Shown here one piece after another: positions 1-10,867 of a DNA stretch of 64,000 nucleotides. This stretch comes from Staphylotrichum longicolle (Eukaryota > Ascomycota > Sordariomycetes > Sordariales > Chaetomiaceae). A model generated the notes under the pieces. The model worked only from the letters and a program-made list of their open reading frames with translations, did no database searches and was not told the origin of the DNA. Within the stretch, counting starts at the first letter, position 1. Each line of letters begins with the position of its first letter. A program made the translations under genes and the position numbers. The DNA lies in assembly GCA_019096155.1 (NCBI GenBank), contig JAHCVI010000001.1, positions 620,001-684,000 on the forward strand, written 5' to 3'.

Positions 1-1022
1 TGGCGGTAGCCGGAGCTCCTCTTCGGCTCATTCGCGGTGGCTGGAATGTCTAGCCAGATCCCAGAAAAAATCGGAAAGCTGATAACTATGGTCGATTAGG
101 CAGGAGGAAGCGCCAGATGACAAAATCATCAGTAAGACAGACTTCCAGCTCCAGTACTATCCCGGGCTAACCGTAGCGGCAGTTTTCTCCAGTGGATCCC
201 AATGCTCGCCATTCTGGGGAGAATGGTCTTCCAAAGAGGGTTCAACTTTGTTTATCTCTGGGGTGGAATGGGGGCAGCCCAACAGGAGATGTGTATTAGG
301 GCTTTCCAACAAGAACCCAGCATCAAAATCATGGTGAGTCCTCAATGATGCAAAGTGCTGCCGAAGGGTTCTCCTTCTTCCAAAGTCTTCTATTCTTGAC
401 ACGACTGCAGCTTATTTCCGTCAGCTGCGGCGCCCATGGCTTGAATCTAACGGCAGCCAACCGGGCCATTGTCTTCGATCACTGGTGGCACGAGGGTTGG
501 GAGCGTCAAGCCTTTGCGCGCGTTCATCGCATCGGTCAAACGAAGGAGGTGCACACAGCAAAGCTCGTTGCCGCAGGCTCAATGGACGAGCACATCATGG
601 AGATGCAGGCCAGGAAGAAAGGGGACATCGAAGCTGCGGTTGGAGACGGAACCGCGCAACAGACACATGATGAGGTCTACGATATGCTCTGTGAAGAGGG
701 TGACCCGGACAGAGAAACGCTCGGTCGAAACGAATTGGGTGATATCAGCGAGGACGAGAGCTACCGGGTGGATGAGAGTGACAGCGAAGAAAGGGGCACC
801 GACAGCGAGGGCCAGAGCGAGACCGAGACTGAAAGCGACGCAGAGAGCGATGACAGCGATGGCGAATTCAGCGACTCCGATTCCGACTCCGATACTGACA
901 ACGACTCCGACAACGACTCTAGCGACACGGTCGGCAGTCTGAACACGTCTGATTCCATGCCTGGTTTATCGAGAAGGATTAAGAACGAGGAAAGTGAAAA
1001 CGAAAGCTTGGACAGCGAGTGA
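1..1022 (+). CDS. SNF2-family ATPase, C-terminal part (truncated by window edge, frameshifted)
   Basis: This is the end of a SNF2/Rad5-like helicase lobe 2 followed by an acidic tail. The last well-defined exon starts at 411 (LISVSCGAHGLNLTAAN, then the ARVHRIGQT motif VI) and stops at 1020-1022; its final ~90 residues are Ser/Asp/Glu-rich. The preceding exon ends at 333 before a GTGAGT donor, giving an intron at 334-410. A further intron fits 132-182 (GTAAGA donor, GCTAAC branch, CAG acceptor). Reading from left to right, the frame carrying IPEKIGKLITMVD meets a stop at 97-99, the next segment (APDDKII) is in another frame, and the segment after the intron is shifted again near 190. So at least two compensating indels are present. 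The N-terminal ATPase lobe lies outside the window. The paralogue class (ULS1-like or other) cannot be decided from this piece. Confidence 0.75.
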
Positions 1023-2482
1023 TGGTCACCCAACCATGCTCCCGAATCTGGACTGGGCTGGGATGGTAACCGGCTCCCCAAGATCTCGACAAATTTTGGA
1101 ACCAGCGGGGTGCTTACAGCCAGTTGTTTCTTTGCAGGTCTTTGCTGGGGACAGGGTCTTTGCTCATTGGGGACTGCGCAAGGGGGCGCAGAATTAGCAT
1201 TGGAGCCTCTCACTTGCGACAAGGGACACTGAATATTCAGTGTCATTGGTATTTAGTTTGCTATGGTCTTGACATTAGTCATCTTAATCTCGATTCGTCT
1301 TGCAAATTTCAACTGCTTCAGTGGGCTGTCTGGTTCTTGGACAGATTTTCCCGCTGGCAAGAGACTGCCTCCAGTTAACGGGCAACAGGCAACGGGCAAC
1401 ATGTATCTCCCTCATCCGAGCCAAAGTGCGGTTGGGGACGGTGATTCGATTTGGCGGTCATGCCCAGAACTTGAACCTTGAACGGAAACAAGAGCAAAGG
1501 TGTCTCAGCTCACGACAGCCACCCCATCTGATCCCCTTTGAATATGATCAACATGATTAACATGTACCACACAATGGAATTCACTTGAGTTGCACCAACC
1601 GGTTGTTTGTGGGCAGGGAGTCCGAGTCGGAGTGTATTGTACTTTATCCTCTGCGACGATCGCAACAATCGCTTCAGGTTGTCTTTCTCCTTTATCTCGA
1701 CCGCCCGTGTTCGAGCCTCGCTTATCACTAGGTACATTGCCAGCGTCTGACAGACGCAGCTATGGGTAGAAAACATACAGCGCGGCACGACATCCGGGAG
1801 ATGGACCTCAGGCCGGAAGATGAGGGTTCACGCATGGCTCATGCCTGCCTCCGAGGCTGTTCCTCCTTACAGGTTGCCCCGCCTATTGTGCCATCCCTCA
1901 ACTCTGGAATTCTTGCAGCTGGAGTTGTGAAGCTCCCCGACAGATGCTTGGATATATCATCGAAACGCCGTTCAACCAGAGCTTGTCTAAACTATGGGCA
2001 ACGCGTCTTGATCTTCAAAATCCGTATGGAGTCGAGATACCCTTAGGAACCCTGGCACGAGCCTGGACACCCCATGTCCGCATGGACGTTGATTAAACTG
2101 CATCATTCGCGTCAGAAGGTGCACAGGTTCGTCAATACCTACTTTCGGGTCCCGCGGTGGCAATGCTGCAATGATTCTGCCGCTGCCACGTACAAACCTT
2201 TAGGATAGACCTTTCTGATTCTCACCTGCTGCCGCGGGGTTGCACAAGAAAAGCGGCGGGTGTTGGGCCCCGGCTCACCCCTATTGGCGGCTGAGCGGGA
2301 GCCATGCGGGCAAGAGTGCCACAATTCCAATCGGAGGTCCGATGCCCAAGGTGTTTTGGCAGGAACTCCTCTGACCGGGTGAGGTTAAGTTCGGGCGGAA
2401 AGTTCATGTCAAGCACAATAAGCATTCGAAACCCAGAAACCACCAAACATCGACTGGAAGACTCGTTAATTTATACGCAACA
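1023..2482. other. Gene-free interval upstream of the O-methyltransferase
   Basis: I see no coding region with family-like content. The stretch holds the 3' flank of the SNF2 fragment, a perfect 20-bp palindrome at 1225-1244, short direct repeats of a GGCAAC-type unit near 1378-1400, and the promoter of the O-methyltransferase. Confidence 0.5.
1225..1244. repeat. Perfect 20-bp palindrome
   Basis: GACACTGAAT is followed directly by its own reverse complement. The length is compatible with a dimeric transcription-factor site, or it may be chance; no neighbouring copy was seen. Confidence 0.6.
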
Positions 2483-3772
2483 ATGATAGCTCCAGCGACT
2501 TCCCTGCTTTCTCACCTCACAGAGGAAATTTCTCGTAACACATCGGCTATAGTCGAGCATCTCCAAGCCCCCAACTTGCCCCACCCGTCCTTCGATGCCG
2601 ACGGCCCTTCCCATCCCATACCCGAGGGAGACGACAAAATATCGGCAGCAAGACATGCCTTGATCGACGCGACAAAGGCACTCCATGCGCTGGCCGTCGG
2701 TCCAACAGAGACAAACCGCCTCTTCGGCTTCAACGAGATATACCTCGTGGGCGCCATACGCGTCCTCTGTCACTTCAACGTGCCCCAGCATGTTCCTCTT
2801 CAAGGGACGATCAGCACAGGCGAGTTATCAGCCAAGTCCGACCTGAGAGAGGCGCTGCTCTCGCGCTTCCTGCAAATGGCGGCAGCAAACTACTACTTCA
2901 CCGAGCCCCGGCCGGGGTTCGTTGCGCACACAGCCTGGTCCCGGACGCTTGCTGCAGACGAGAAGCTGAGGGCGTGCGTATGGTTTCGATACACCGAGAT
3001 GATGCCCTCTGTGGCAAAGCTCGTGGAAGCGGTCGAGAAGTTTCCGGATTCGGCCGATCCGCAGGAGGCGGCGTTTAGCCTGGCGTTTGGGGACACCTTT
3101 TTCGACTACAAGGAGAAGCATCCGGCCCACATGGTCAACTTTGGTCTGTTTGTGGATGCCTTTGCTAGCGGCATTGAAGCGGACACGGCCGAATCGATTG
3201 CTCGTGCGTATGCGTGGGAGTGTCTTCCGGCGGGCTCGCTTATTGTCGATGTTGGGGGTGGAATCGGCCATATTTCGGCCGCAATTGCTCGGGAACACGA
3301 TCAGTTGACGTTCCATGTCCAGGATTTTGACAACCTGGGCGACGAATCAAAAATACTCATGCAAAAACGGGGGGTATCAGATCGAGTCCGGTACTGCCCT
3401 CACAACTTCTTCGATCCGCAGCCAGAGGCATCAAGCGGAGCCGCCGTCTACTTTCTCCGGAATATCATGCACAAGTGGTCCGATCAGTACTGCCGACGGA
3501 TCCTCAAGCCCATTGTTGAGGCTATGGGCTCCCATAGCCGTCTTCTCATCTGCGACATTGTTCTGCCCGAGCCAAACACCATGGTTAAAACGCAGGAGTC
3601 GCTTGTCCGCGCCCTGGACCTGACGATGCTGTCCATGTTCAACGCCAGAGAACGGTCGTACGATGATTGGCAAAATCTTTTTACCAGTGTTGATTCTAGG
3701 CTCAGGATCACGGCTGTCGTTGGCAGGCCAAAGTTGGGAACAGACAGCGTCATCGAGGCACGGCTGGTGTAG
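2483..3772 (+). CDS. SAM-dependent O-methyltransferase (fungal, Methyltransf_2 type)
   Basis: A single-exon 429-residue protein. The N-terminal ~110 residues match the winged-helix dimerisation region of plant/fungal small-molecule O-methyltransferases. The SAM-binding glycine loop is VDVGGGIGHISAAI at about residues 255-268. The segment YFLRNIMHKWSD carries the expected catalytic-base histidine (about His330), and the C-terminal LLICDIVLPE strand is typical. Enzymes of this family methylate phenolic hydroxyls of polyketides and related compounds in the cytosol (the sterigmatocystin/aflatoxin O-methyltransferases are relatives). The start is the first ATG of the frame and gives a normal family length. 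It lies about 290 bp from the converging TauD-type dioxygenase. The substrate cannot be inferred. No synthase gene is nearby. Confidence 0.88.
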   Translation: MIAPATSLLSHLTEEISRNTSAIVEHLQAPNLPHPSFDADGPSHPIPEGDDKISAARHALIDATKALHALAVGPTETNRLFGFNEIYLVGAIRVLCHFNVPQHVPLQGTISTGELSAKSDLREALLSRFLQMAAANYYFTEPRPGFVAHTAWSRTLAADEKLRACVWFRYTEMMPSVAKLVEAVEKFPDSADPQEAAFSLAFGDTFFDYKEKHPAHMVNFGLFVDAFASGIEADTAESIARAYAWECLPAGSLIVDVGGGIGHISAAIAREHDQLTFHVQDFDNLGDESKILMQKRGVSDRVRYCPHNFFDPQPEASSGAAVYFLRNIMHKWSDQYCRRILKPIVEAMGSHSRLLICDIVLPEPNTMVKTQESLVRALDLTMLSMFNARERSYDDWQNLFTSVDSRLRITAVVGRPKLGTDSVIEARLV

Positions 3773-4065
3773 CTGCGATTCCGTACCTGAACTTGGAGTG
3801 CGTATGGATATGCGTCAGGGATTGTAGGGATTGAAGGTGGAGTCTGTGAAAAACAACAGACAGAACAATATTCTCAGGAGAATGAACCATAGTTTGAGCT
3901 ACCCAGCACTGACATATGCATTCCTCTCATGGTCCGAACCCTGCCAGTTAAAACCCCTCCTTCAAGTCAATGAAGCAAGTACTTTACCTTACCCCCGATC
4001 CAGTGTTCATTCTCAGTTTCCTAGACTTCCAGCCTTCAAATCCCAAGGGAAAAGAGGAGATCTCT

Positions 4066-5366
4066 TTACTCCTTGGTCAGACCCAGAGCCTTCTTCTCCT
4101 CTTCATCGAGCAAACCGAGAGCTTGCCGACGCGTCGGCGCATTGGGGTCAAAGTACGGAACCTCAGCGAGGGATGTAACACGGGTGCCGTGCCGTGGGTG
4201 CCGGCCGCCATAATCCCAGCTGGCATTGTGGATGGTGATTCTGTCGCCGTCAGATTTTGCCCAGCAACTCAGCCACTACCTCACAGCTCTGCTCACCTGT
4301 TGTCCCACAGGACACTTGTCCCAGGGGTCCATTTAAATCGGACCTGGATGTCGACATTCTTCTCAAATACGTCGTACAGGTAGTTGAGGATCACGTCGCT
4401 CTCGGCCTTGTCCAGTCCGACGATCCTGACCGTCATGCTGCGGTTGACCCAAAGCGCCTTCCAGCCCGTCGCCGGGTGCACCCGGACAAGCGGATGGATC
4501 CGCTCGATGTACTTGGGTCCGGCATTCGGGTTCTCGCGGTCCAAGTACTGGTGCGCAGAGCGGTAGACGGCCAGCTTACCGTCGATGAGCTTGCGGAAAT
4601 CGGGCGAGAGCTTCTCGTACGCGCTGTATCCTGATGCCCAGAGCGTGTCGCCACCAACAGGCGGGATCGTGTCGTTGTGCAGGTGGGTGATACCTGCGGG
4701 CTGCCGTTCGTGCACAAGATCGGTGTGCCACGACGATGCGCCCCCCGGCTTGCGGAAGTTGACCGAAATATCCTGAGCAAAGAGATCTGGCCACATGACG
4801 GTTACACCGGGCACCCCGGGAACCTGGGGCACTTGGGGCTGCGGCGTAGTCAGACGTCAGCCTCAAAGTTGTGCAACATGTCACTCCTGTTGGTGGCAAC
4901 CTGAGACGGGGTGGTCACTTACATGAACCTCGACCTCGCCAAACCACTCGCCAAGCTCCTTCTGTTGCTGGGGAGATATGTCCTGGTTCCGGAAGAAGAC
5001 CACGCTTCTTTCAGCAATCAAAAGAGCCAGTTCGTCTCGCTGCTCGGGGGTGAGATCCTTGAGCTGAACCCCCTCGATTTCGGTCCCGATGTAAGCGGTC
5101 AGGTCTGTCACCTTCGTCGCGGCCGAAAACAAGTGCTTCTTGGATTTATCAGCTCTCGCGCCCGCATCCTCGTACGGCCGCTCCTCGTTTCGGATTGTGT
5201 AGACATCCTGCAGGTACAAAGGCACAGCGGGCCGGTACGGGTAGCCGTTAGACAAATCGATCCCCGCCTTTGTCAGCCGTTGACGAGCCGGCTCTGGGAG
5301 GCCGAGCGTGTCCTTTCTCGGCTGAACCGCGTCGACTATGGACTCGAGGATGGGTGCAGGAGCCAT
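4066..5366 (-). CDS. TauD/TfdA-family Fe(II)/2-oxoglutarate-dependent dioxygenase
   Basis: Three exons: 5366-4923, 4838-4297 and 4240-4066 (introns 4922-4839 and 4296-4241, both GT-AG), encoding 386 residues. The family oxidises sulfonates such as taurine, or related carboxylates, using Fe(II) and 2-oxoglutarate. The first two iron ligands are in SSWHTDLVHE (His186 and Asp188). The distal part is only recovered by splicing the last intron: WDNR joins ITIHNASWDY and RHPRHGTRV, giving the distal histidine (His333) and the 2-oxoglutarate-binding arginine (Arg345 or Arg349). Without that intron the frame stops at once after WDNR. The start is the ATG before APAPILES; a longer frame upstream has no ATG context. 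The gene is divergent from the flavin monooxygenase, with a shared 1.05-kb interval. Its substrate is unknown; the fungal JLP1-like sulfonate dioxygenases are the closest named group. Confidence 0.9.
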
Positions 5367-6420
5367 TGTGGAGAGTTTACACTGTCGATGTGGTTTGGTG
5401 TGGTAGTGCCGACTTGATGAGCTCTTTTTCAACCAAGCGGCTGGTTCGTTCTTATCACATCTCCCATCTCCCTAGGACGAACCTGCTTGATGTTCGGCTT
5501 CCCCCTCACGGGAATCAATGTGGGTGGAATTTTGGAGGTGATGTGGTGATTATCAAGCATGGTCATCAATAGCAGGCTGACCATGCAGACAACAATGACC
5601 CAATACGCACTCCAGATGGCGACACCACACTTCAATACGCGGGGTCGGGAGTGTCTTGTACTCAATTCCAGAGCATCTGAATTGCACACTCTCTGTTGGT
5701 ATCGAATCAGTTGCTCTGTGAACCACTCGAGCTGCCCTCTTGGACCATCACAGGACAAGTGTCATCGTTCGCGTCATGTACGCAATTCATTGTGTGCTTT
5801 GTGATTTGATGGCAGGGTTTATCAATGGGGCTGTTCCTGAGGACATAGATCGGAACCTTTACTTGAAAGATAGGCAATCGTGATAGCAGTCGCTGAGCAA
5901 AGGAATGCTTGTACCCCCACGGGATATGCTCGGTAATGTTTCCAGTGGGCTCTGGCACTGTCCGAGGATAGACATCTTCCCGAAACTCGTTGCGAGTCGG
6001 CTCCTAGCGCGTGGTCCGGTCTCGTGGGCTGTAGCGGTATTGACGCACTTCCCAAAACAAATGGGATTACAAACCCAAGATCTCGAGTTGCATGAAAGAG
6101 GCCTTGGTTGAAGCAAGGGGTCAGGTCGTTGAGGAGAACCGCCAGTCGCTACTCAACTTCCCAGTGGAGTTTGGATGCCTCTCTCCTCAAATCAGCAATT
6201 CATCCCACCTGTTGTTCCTTTCTTCTGGGCCAGGGTTTTTCCAGGTCATGGTACCCCCGAGTCACCCGACTCCCAGAATCCTTTTTTGGCAGCAAGAACC
6301 GCACCCGAGGACTATCAGAAGTCCCGGCCCTCGTCTGCCGTTGCTAAGAGCGACATCTTCTTGCCCACATACCCATTCCTGAGTTTGCAAAGACCAAAAA
6401 CACTACTCGGACTTCCGAAA
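5367..6420. promoter_or_regulatory. Shared divergent promoter interval, dioxygenase / monooxygenase
   Basis: This 1.05-kb interval lies between the start of the minus-strand TauD-type dioxygenase and the plus-strand FMO. I see no coding content and no repeated operator I can defend. An open frame runs into the FMO from 6175, but the first credible ATG is at 6421. Confidence 0.5.
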
Positions 6421-8034
6421 ATGGCACTCTCGTCCAGCCAGCAGCACCATTCCTTCGGCTCAGGCCAAACAGTAGCCGTTATCGGGGCCGGAATCAGCGG
6501 GGTCTGCACCGCGGCCCATTTAATAAGACAAGGACTCCGTGTAACGGTGTTCGAGCGCTCCAGCATTGCCGGCGGCGTCTGGCACTACGACGAGAAAGTT
6601 GCAGAGGACCCTCCTTACCCCAACAATACACCCTCACAAGGTGACTACCGAGTCTCCCAACGCGGCGAGTTTGCATATGCCACGCCGCCCCCAGAGCTCC
6701 ACGGGGATTCCAATGACTACAAAGACAGCCAGTTTAGCATAAGCAGAACTGCCGCCGACCTCGAAGTGCGCTTTTCACCCCCCGGGCCCTGCTACGCTGG
6801 CCTCAAGAACAATGTGCCCACCTACCTGATGGCCAGCGTCTTGGGCGGCTGGCCAGAAGGCACTGAGGCTTTTGTCAGCCAAAAATATCTCGAGGAGTAC
6901 ATTCAATCATTGGCCGCAAACACTGGCGTCGACGCCATCACACGGTTCCGTACCAGAGTGGACGACATCCGAAAGACACCAGAAGGGGGCAAGTGGGAGA
7001 TTCGATCAGTGGCACTGGAGGAAGGGGAGTCAGGTCCCCGGATTGTAGAGAGACACTCTCAGTTTGACCTCGTGGTTGTTGCTTCAGGGCACTACAACAT
7101 GCCCCGGATCCCCGACATCAAAGGACTGAAGACATGGAAGACAACCTACCCCGAGCGAGTCACGCACTCCAAACAATACCGGCATCCCGAGAAGCACAAG
7201 GCCCAAAACGTTCTGATCATCGGTGCCGGGGTATCTGCACTGGACATCTGCCGTGAGCTCGACGGCGTCGCCAACAAGACGTATCAGAGCGTGCGTGGGG
7301 GAAACTTCGACCTCCCAGCATCTCTCCTGCCCGAAGGCGTGACTCGGCTCCCAGAGGTTGCCGAGTTTGTCTTGCGTGATAACATCCACCACAGACACAT
7401 TGCCGGCAGCGCGGAACCAATCCCCGGTTTCATTGTGCTCAAGGACGGCCAAGTCCTGGACGACATCCACCATGTGATTACAGCAACAGGCTACATTACC
7501 TCGTACCCTTTCCTCCCCCAGCTTCACTCGGACCACACGCCCAACGCCGAAGCCACCGGAGATCACCTGGTTGCCGCAGAAGGCGACATGGCGCACAACC
7601 TCCACCGCGACATCTTCTACATCAACGACCCCACTCTCGCCTTCGTCGGCGTGCCCTACTATGTCGCGACCTTCTCCCTCTTCGACTTCCAGGCCCAGGC
7701 CGTCGCCCGCGTCTTTGCCGGCAAGGCGCGCCTCCCCACGACAGAAGAGATGCGAGTGGAGTACGAGAAGCGCGTGGGGGAGAAGGGTCTTGGCCGTGGT
7801 TTCCACTCGCTGCACGCAGTGGGCCACGAGGTTGCGTACGTTCAGGGGCTGGTCGACTGGGTGAATGAGTACGCGGCGGAGATTGGAGAGCCGCCCATGC
7901 TGCCGCATTCAGAGGAGTGGAAGCGGGGATATGACGAGTTGAAGGCCAAGACTACGGCGCTCTTCAAGACGGCTCGGGGGGCAGGAGTGGTGGAGAAAGG
8001 CGCCAGGGAGGTAGGGGGCTCGAGTCACGAGTGA
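6421..8034 (+). CDS. FAD/NADPH-binding flavin monooxygenase (FMO-like)
   Basis: A single-exon protein of 537 residues. The FAD dinucleotide-binding fold is at the N terminus (VAVIGAGISGVCTAAHLIRQG, about residues 19-39), followed by an FAD-contacting ERSSIAGGVWHYD segment. A second dinucleotide (NADPH) motif, VLIIGAGVSALDICREL, lies near residue 264. The FMO identifying motif before it is degenerate (ERVTHSKQY keeps only the HS..Y end). Late motifs include ITATGYITSYPF, which matches the conserved ATG-Y signature. The family hydroxylates N or S atoms or performs related oxygenations on small molecules in the cytosol or at the ER. The frame is open from 6175, but residues before MALSSSQQ are low-complexity and the FAD motif normally starts within about 25 residues of the start, so 6421 is chosen. 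It probably shares regulation with the divergent dioxygenase. Confidence 0.9.
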   Translation: MALSSSQQHHSFGSGQTVAVIGAGISGVCTAAHLIRQGLRVTVFERSSIAGGVWHYDEKVAEDPPYPNNTPSQGDYRVSQRGEFAYATPPPELHGDSNDYKDSQFSISRTAADLEVRFSPPGPCYAGLKNNVPTYLMASVLGGWPEGTEAFVSQKYLEEYIQSLAANTGVDAITRFRTRVDDIRKTPEGGKWEIRSVALEEGESGPRIVERHSQFDLVVVASGHYNMPRIPDIKGLKTWKTTYPERVTHSKQYRHPEKHKAQNVLIIGAGVSALDICRELDGVANKTYQSVRGGNFDLPASLLPEGVTRLPEVAEFVLRDNIHHRHIAGSAEPIPGFIVLKDGQVLDDIHHVITATGYITSYPFLPQLHSDHTPNAEATGDHLVAAEGDMAHNLHRDIFYINDPTLAFVGVPYYVATFSLFDFQAQAVARVFAGKARLPTTEEMRVEYEKRVGEKGLGRGFHSLHAVGHEVAYVQGLVDWVNEYAAEIGEPPMLPHSEEWKRGYDELKAKTTALFKTARGAGVVEKGAREVGGSSHE

Positions 8035-9183
8035 GATCCGCTCATGGTCATGCACGCGAACAAGGCGAGCTCCATTTGTTTCCCATGGGGCGCTGGGTTG
8101 ATGCCTGGGCTTTTGGAGTTGGCAGATGTGGTGAGCATCTAGGGGGCAAGAGTTTGGCGGGACGATGACTTGAGGCTGGGGGCAGGACCCAAGTGGATTT
8201 GTTTCCGGAGTTTACGAACTGGACTTTGCATGCAATGGTTTCCGGGTGAATGCGAGAACCAATATCGCCCTGGATCCCAACCTCGAACCCTCCCAAGCGG
8301 CCAGCAGTAAGCCGCAAAGCGGTTCTGTATGTGTTTGACTTGCAGAGGTCAAAGCCACATGGTCATGTCTCCCAATGTAACCGGCTTGCCAGACGTCAAG
8401 ACGCCGGAAGTCCTCATGGCCTGTACCACCAAGCATTACTGTTATGCCGGCACATTGAGTCCTCGTTGGAGTTCTTAAACAGACCCCTGGTCCTCTGCTT
8501 CCGTTGGCGTGGGGCTGAGTGGTGCACCAAGCCCCGCTATTTTTGGACCACCAAGCACGCTGTCTTTTCCTCCACGCACGCATGACGGGTCTTCTTCAAC
8601 ACACTCTTGTCAGAGGTTGTCTTTCCCGAGATCAGCTTTGGTCGTTCACTCTTTTGACAGACTTCAACTCCCTGCCGAGCCACCATACACTTGAGGACGC
8701 ATGCCCTGGGCGTTACCGTTGAAGCCAGGGTGTCTCTCCTGTGTGCCATTCCGGATCTCTGCCTCTCTTCTTGGTGTCAGCCTTAACCGGCCACGGACGA
8801 TCTTAAGAACAGCCCAGCCAAGAACAGTAGCGCAGGGCGTATCCAGAAGTCCGACTTTTACATTCCTTTGGCCAGCTCAGGCAAAGCCCCAGTGCCGGAG
8901 TCGGTGTCAGGTTTTGAAGGAGCCCGAGCTGTTCTTTGTTGTTATTTGCTGCAAGACAAAAGTGAGCCAGAATGAACTCGGTGCCAGTTTCTCCTTTTTC
9001 GATTTTGGATCCTCATGCTCAATTGTTCAACTGAAAAGTGTTTCAAGAATTCCCCGACATCCCAAAATCTGCGGAAGCACAAGCTTTGGGAGTCAACTCG
9101 CACAGAGTCCGCCTACAACTGTGAGGGGTCAACTGTACGAGAGCTGAATTCTATCAAAATCCAAAGCCAGATAACAGCGCATC
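8035..9183. other. Intergenic interval
   Basis: Between the FMO stop and the DUF2293 gene. No family-like frame, tRNA or repeat was seen. Confidence 0.45.
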
Positions 9184-10164
9184 ATGTCGCCGCCAGGACG
9201 CGAAGAGCGCGAGGTCCGGTTTCACGACAGCATGCCAAAAGGATACGTCTTCGTTCCGAAAGGCAATGTCTACATCACCAAGAACTGCCGCAAGAAGACT
9301 CACGAGGCAGACAAGACTTTGTACGTCGTCGTCGACAAACGAAACAAGCCGATAGGCCTTCGATGCCCCGCGAACATCTACAGTACCGTGATGAGCCAGA
9401 ACAAGGCGACAGCGGCGCAGCGAGCAGAGGCCGTACAGAAGCGGGATGCCGCCATTGAGGAGAACTTTGAGGACGCTATAGTGAAGCTCTTCCCCAAGAT
9501 TCCCAAAGCGGAAATCCCGCAAATCATCAAACACTCACTCAAGAAGCACAGCCGGCGGGTAGGCAGGACCAGCAGGGTGGCCCTGGAGGACAGAGTGAAG
9601 CTTGCAGTACGCGCGCATATCCGACACGTGCATACCGACTACGACCAGCTGCTCAAACAGGGAGCGAGCAGGTCAGTCGCGAGGGAGAAGGTCTGGGACA
9701 AGCTTAACGAGGTCGCCAAAAAATGGGGCGGACGGGCGCTCAAACCGGCGGCGGGGCCTTCCCTCAAGGAGAAGCGAGCGAAGAAGAGCACAACGGCAAA
9801 AGAATCCAAGAGAGAGACGAAGGTTAATGACGCTGTGAAGAAGGCCTCCATCCACACAGCCCGGGTGGCCACTCGTCGGGTGAGCAAGGGGGCATCGGAG
9901 CTGTCGCCGTGTCCCCTTCGCACCGCTTCCCCAGAGCTCGTAGCCTCAGCGAAGCCGGCTGGACGTGTGCAGCAGACGGCTCGCGAGCGAAAGTTACCGA
10001 CTGATGAGGATATCATTGTAATAAGCGACGACGACGAGTTGGAGAACATCGACGACTTCTTGGATGATGTCGACATGCATGGTGCCGTGTTTAGCAGCGC
10101 CAGCGACGAGAGCGCAGGTGACAGCGACGGCAGCGAGTGGAGCAACTGGAGCGATCTTGAGTGA
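9184..10164 (+). CDS. DUF2293 domain protein
   Basis: A single-exon 326-residue protein. The N-terminal ~55 residues (KGYVFVPKGNVYITKNCRKKT...) and the block from about residue 95 to 170 (KLFPKIPKAEIPQIIKHSLKK, then VKLAVRAHIRHVHTDYD) match what I know of the fungal DUF2293 family, which has no established function. The middle (residues ~175-260) is very basic, rich in Lys/Arg/Ala. The C terminus contains an acidic SUMO-interacting-like stretch (IIVISDDDELE) and a Ser/Asp-rich end. That layout suggests a nuclear protein, but this is inference. The start is the first ATG of the frame. No introns are needed. Confidence 0.8.
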   Translation: MSPPGREEREVRFHDSMPKGYVFVPKGNVYITKNCRKKTHEADKTLYVVVDKRNKPIGLRCPANIYSTVMSQNKATAAQRAEAVQKRDAAIEENFEDAIVKLFPKIPKAEIPQIIKHSLKKHSRRVGRTSRVALEDRVKLAVRAHIRHVHTDYDQLLKQGASRSVAREKVWDKLNEVAKKWGGRALKPAAGPSLKEKRAKKSTTAKESKRETKVNDAVKKASIHTARVATRRVSKGASELSPCPLRTASPELVASAKPAGRVQQTARERKLPTDEDIIVISDDDELENIDDFLDDVDMHGAVFSSASDESAGDSDGSEWSNWSDLE

Positions 10165-10867
10165 TCTGAGAGGCGGCAAGGGGCGTCCGGAGAGCAGACT
10201 CGTGTATTAAAAATATGGCAGTAATGGCTTTTATTTGGCGTTGTTGGAATGAAGGTACGGTTCCGCCTGCACGCACTGAGGGGGCACAACTCTTTCTGAG
10301 AAGAGGAGCCGGAACTGATGCGGATCCGAACGAAACTGGACGGTCCCGAGCGATGAGAGCAATTGAAGTAGCAACTCGTTTCGTCCGGCTGGAGTTCCGG
10401 GAGTGTTGAAGTGCAAGAGCCGGGATATCGTCCCCTGTCCATGGGGTTCCGGGTGAATGGGTGCGGCTCATGCCAGTTGGCGGGCGTCAAGCAACTCGAG
10501 GCTGCGCACGACGACGAGCGTCGAATCTGCTGCAAATGCGCCAGCGGGAAGTTCCAGCCTGGTATTTATTGGTCCGAGTCGTCCGATATGGAAAGGCAGG
10601 CACGCCAGCGGCAAGGAGGTCGAGACCGACCCCCATGGCCCGGGCCGGGCCTGCTGTGGTGCAGTTCGCACATCCCCACCAATCTCCGACGCCAGGAAGA
10701 GCAAGAGAAGCCAGAGCAGCACAGATACTCTTGGAGTTCGGAGGCTTCTCAACGCAACCCGACGAGTAAATAAAGCGATCGGACACCCCTCTCGTCGCTT
10801 GTCTCTGAGACATCACGCTCCCGGATCTCGAAACAACAGCCGAAAGTCGCCCACCACGTCGAACACA
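10165..10867. other. Intergenic interval
   Basis: Flank between the DUF2293 gene and scytalone dehydratase. Open frames present here (for example 10411-10773) lack family-like content. Confidence 0.4.

Noticed and set aside
7084..7908. A 274-codon minus-strand frame inside the flavin monooxygenase.
   Set aside because: A codon-bias shadow of the FMO gene; sequence composition is random for a protein.
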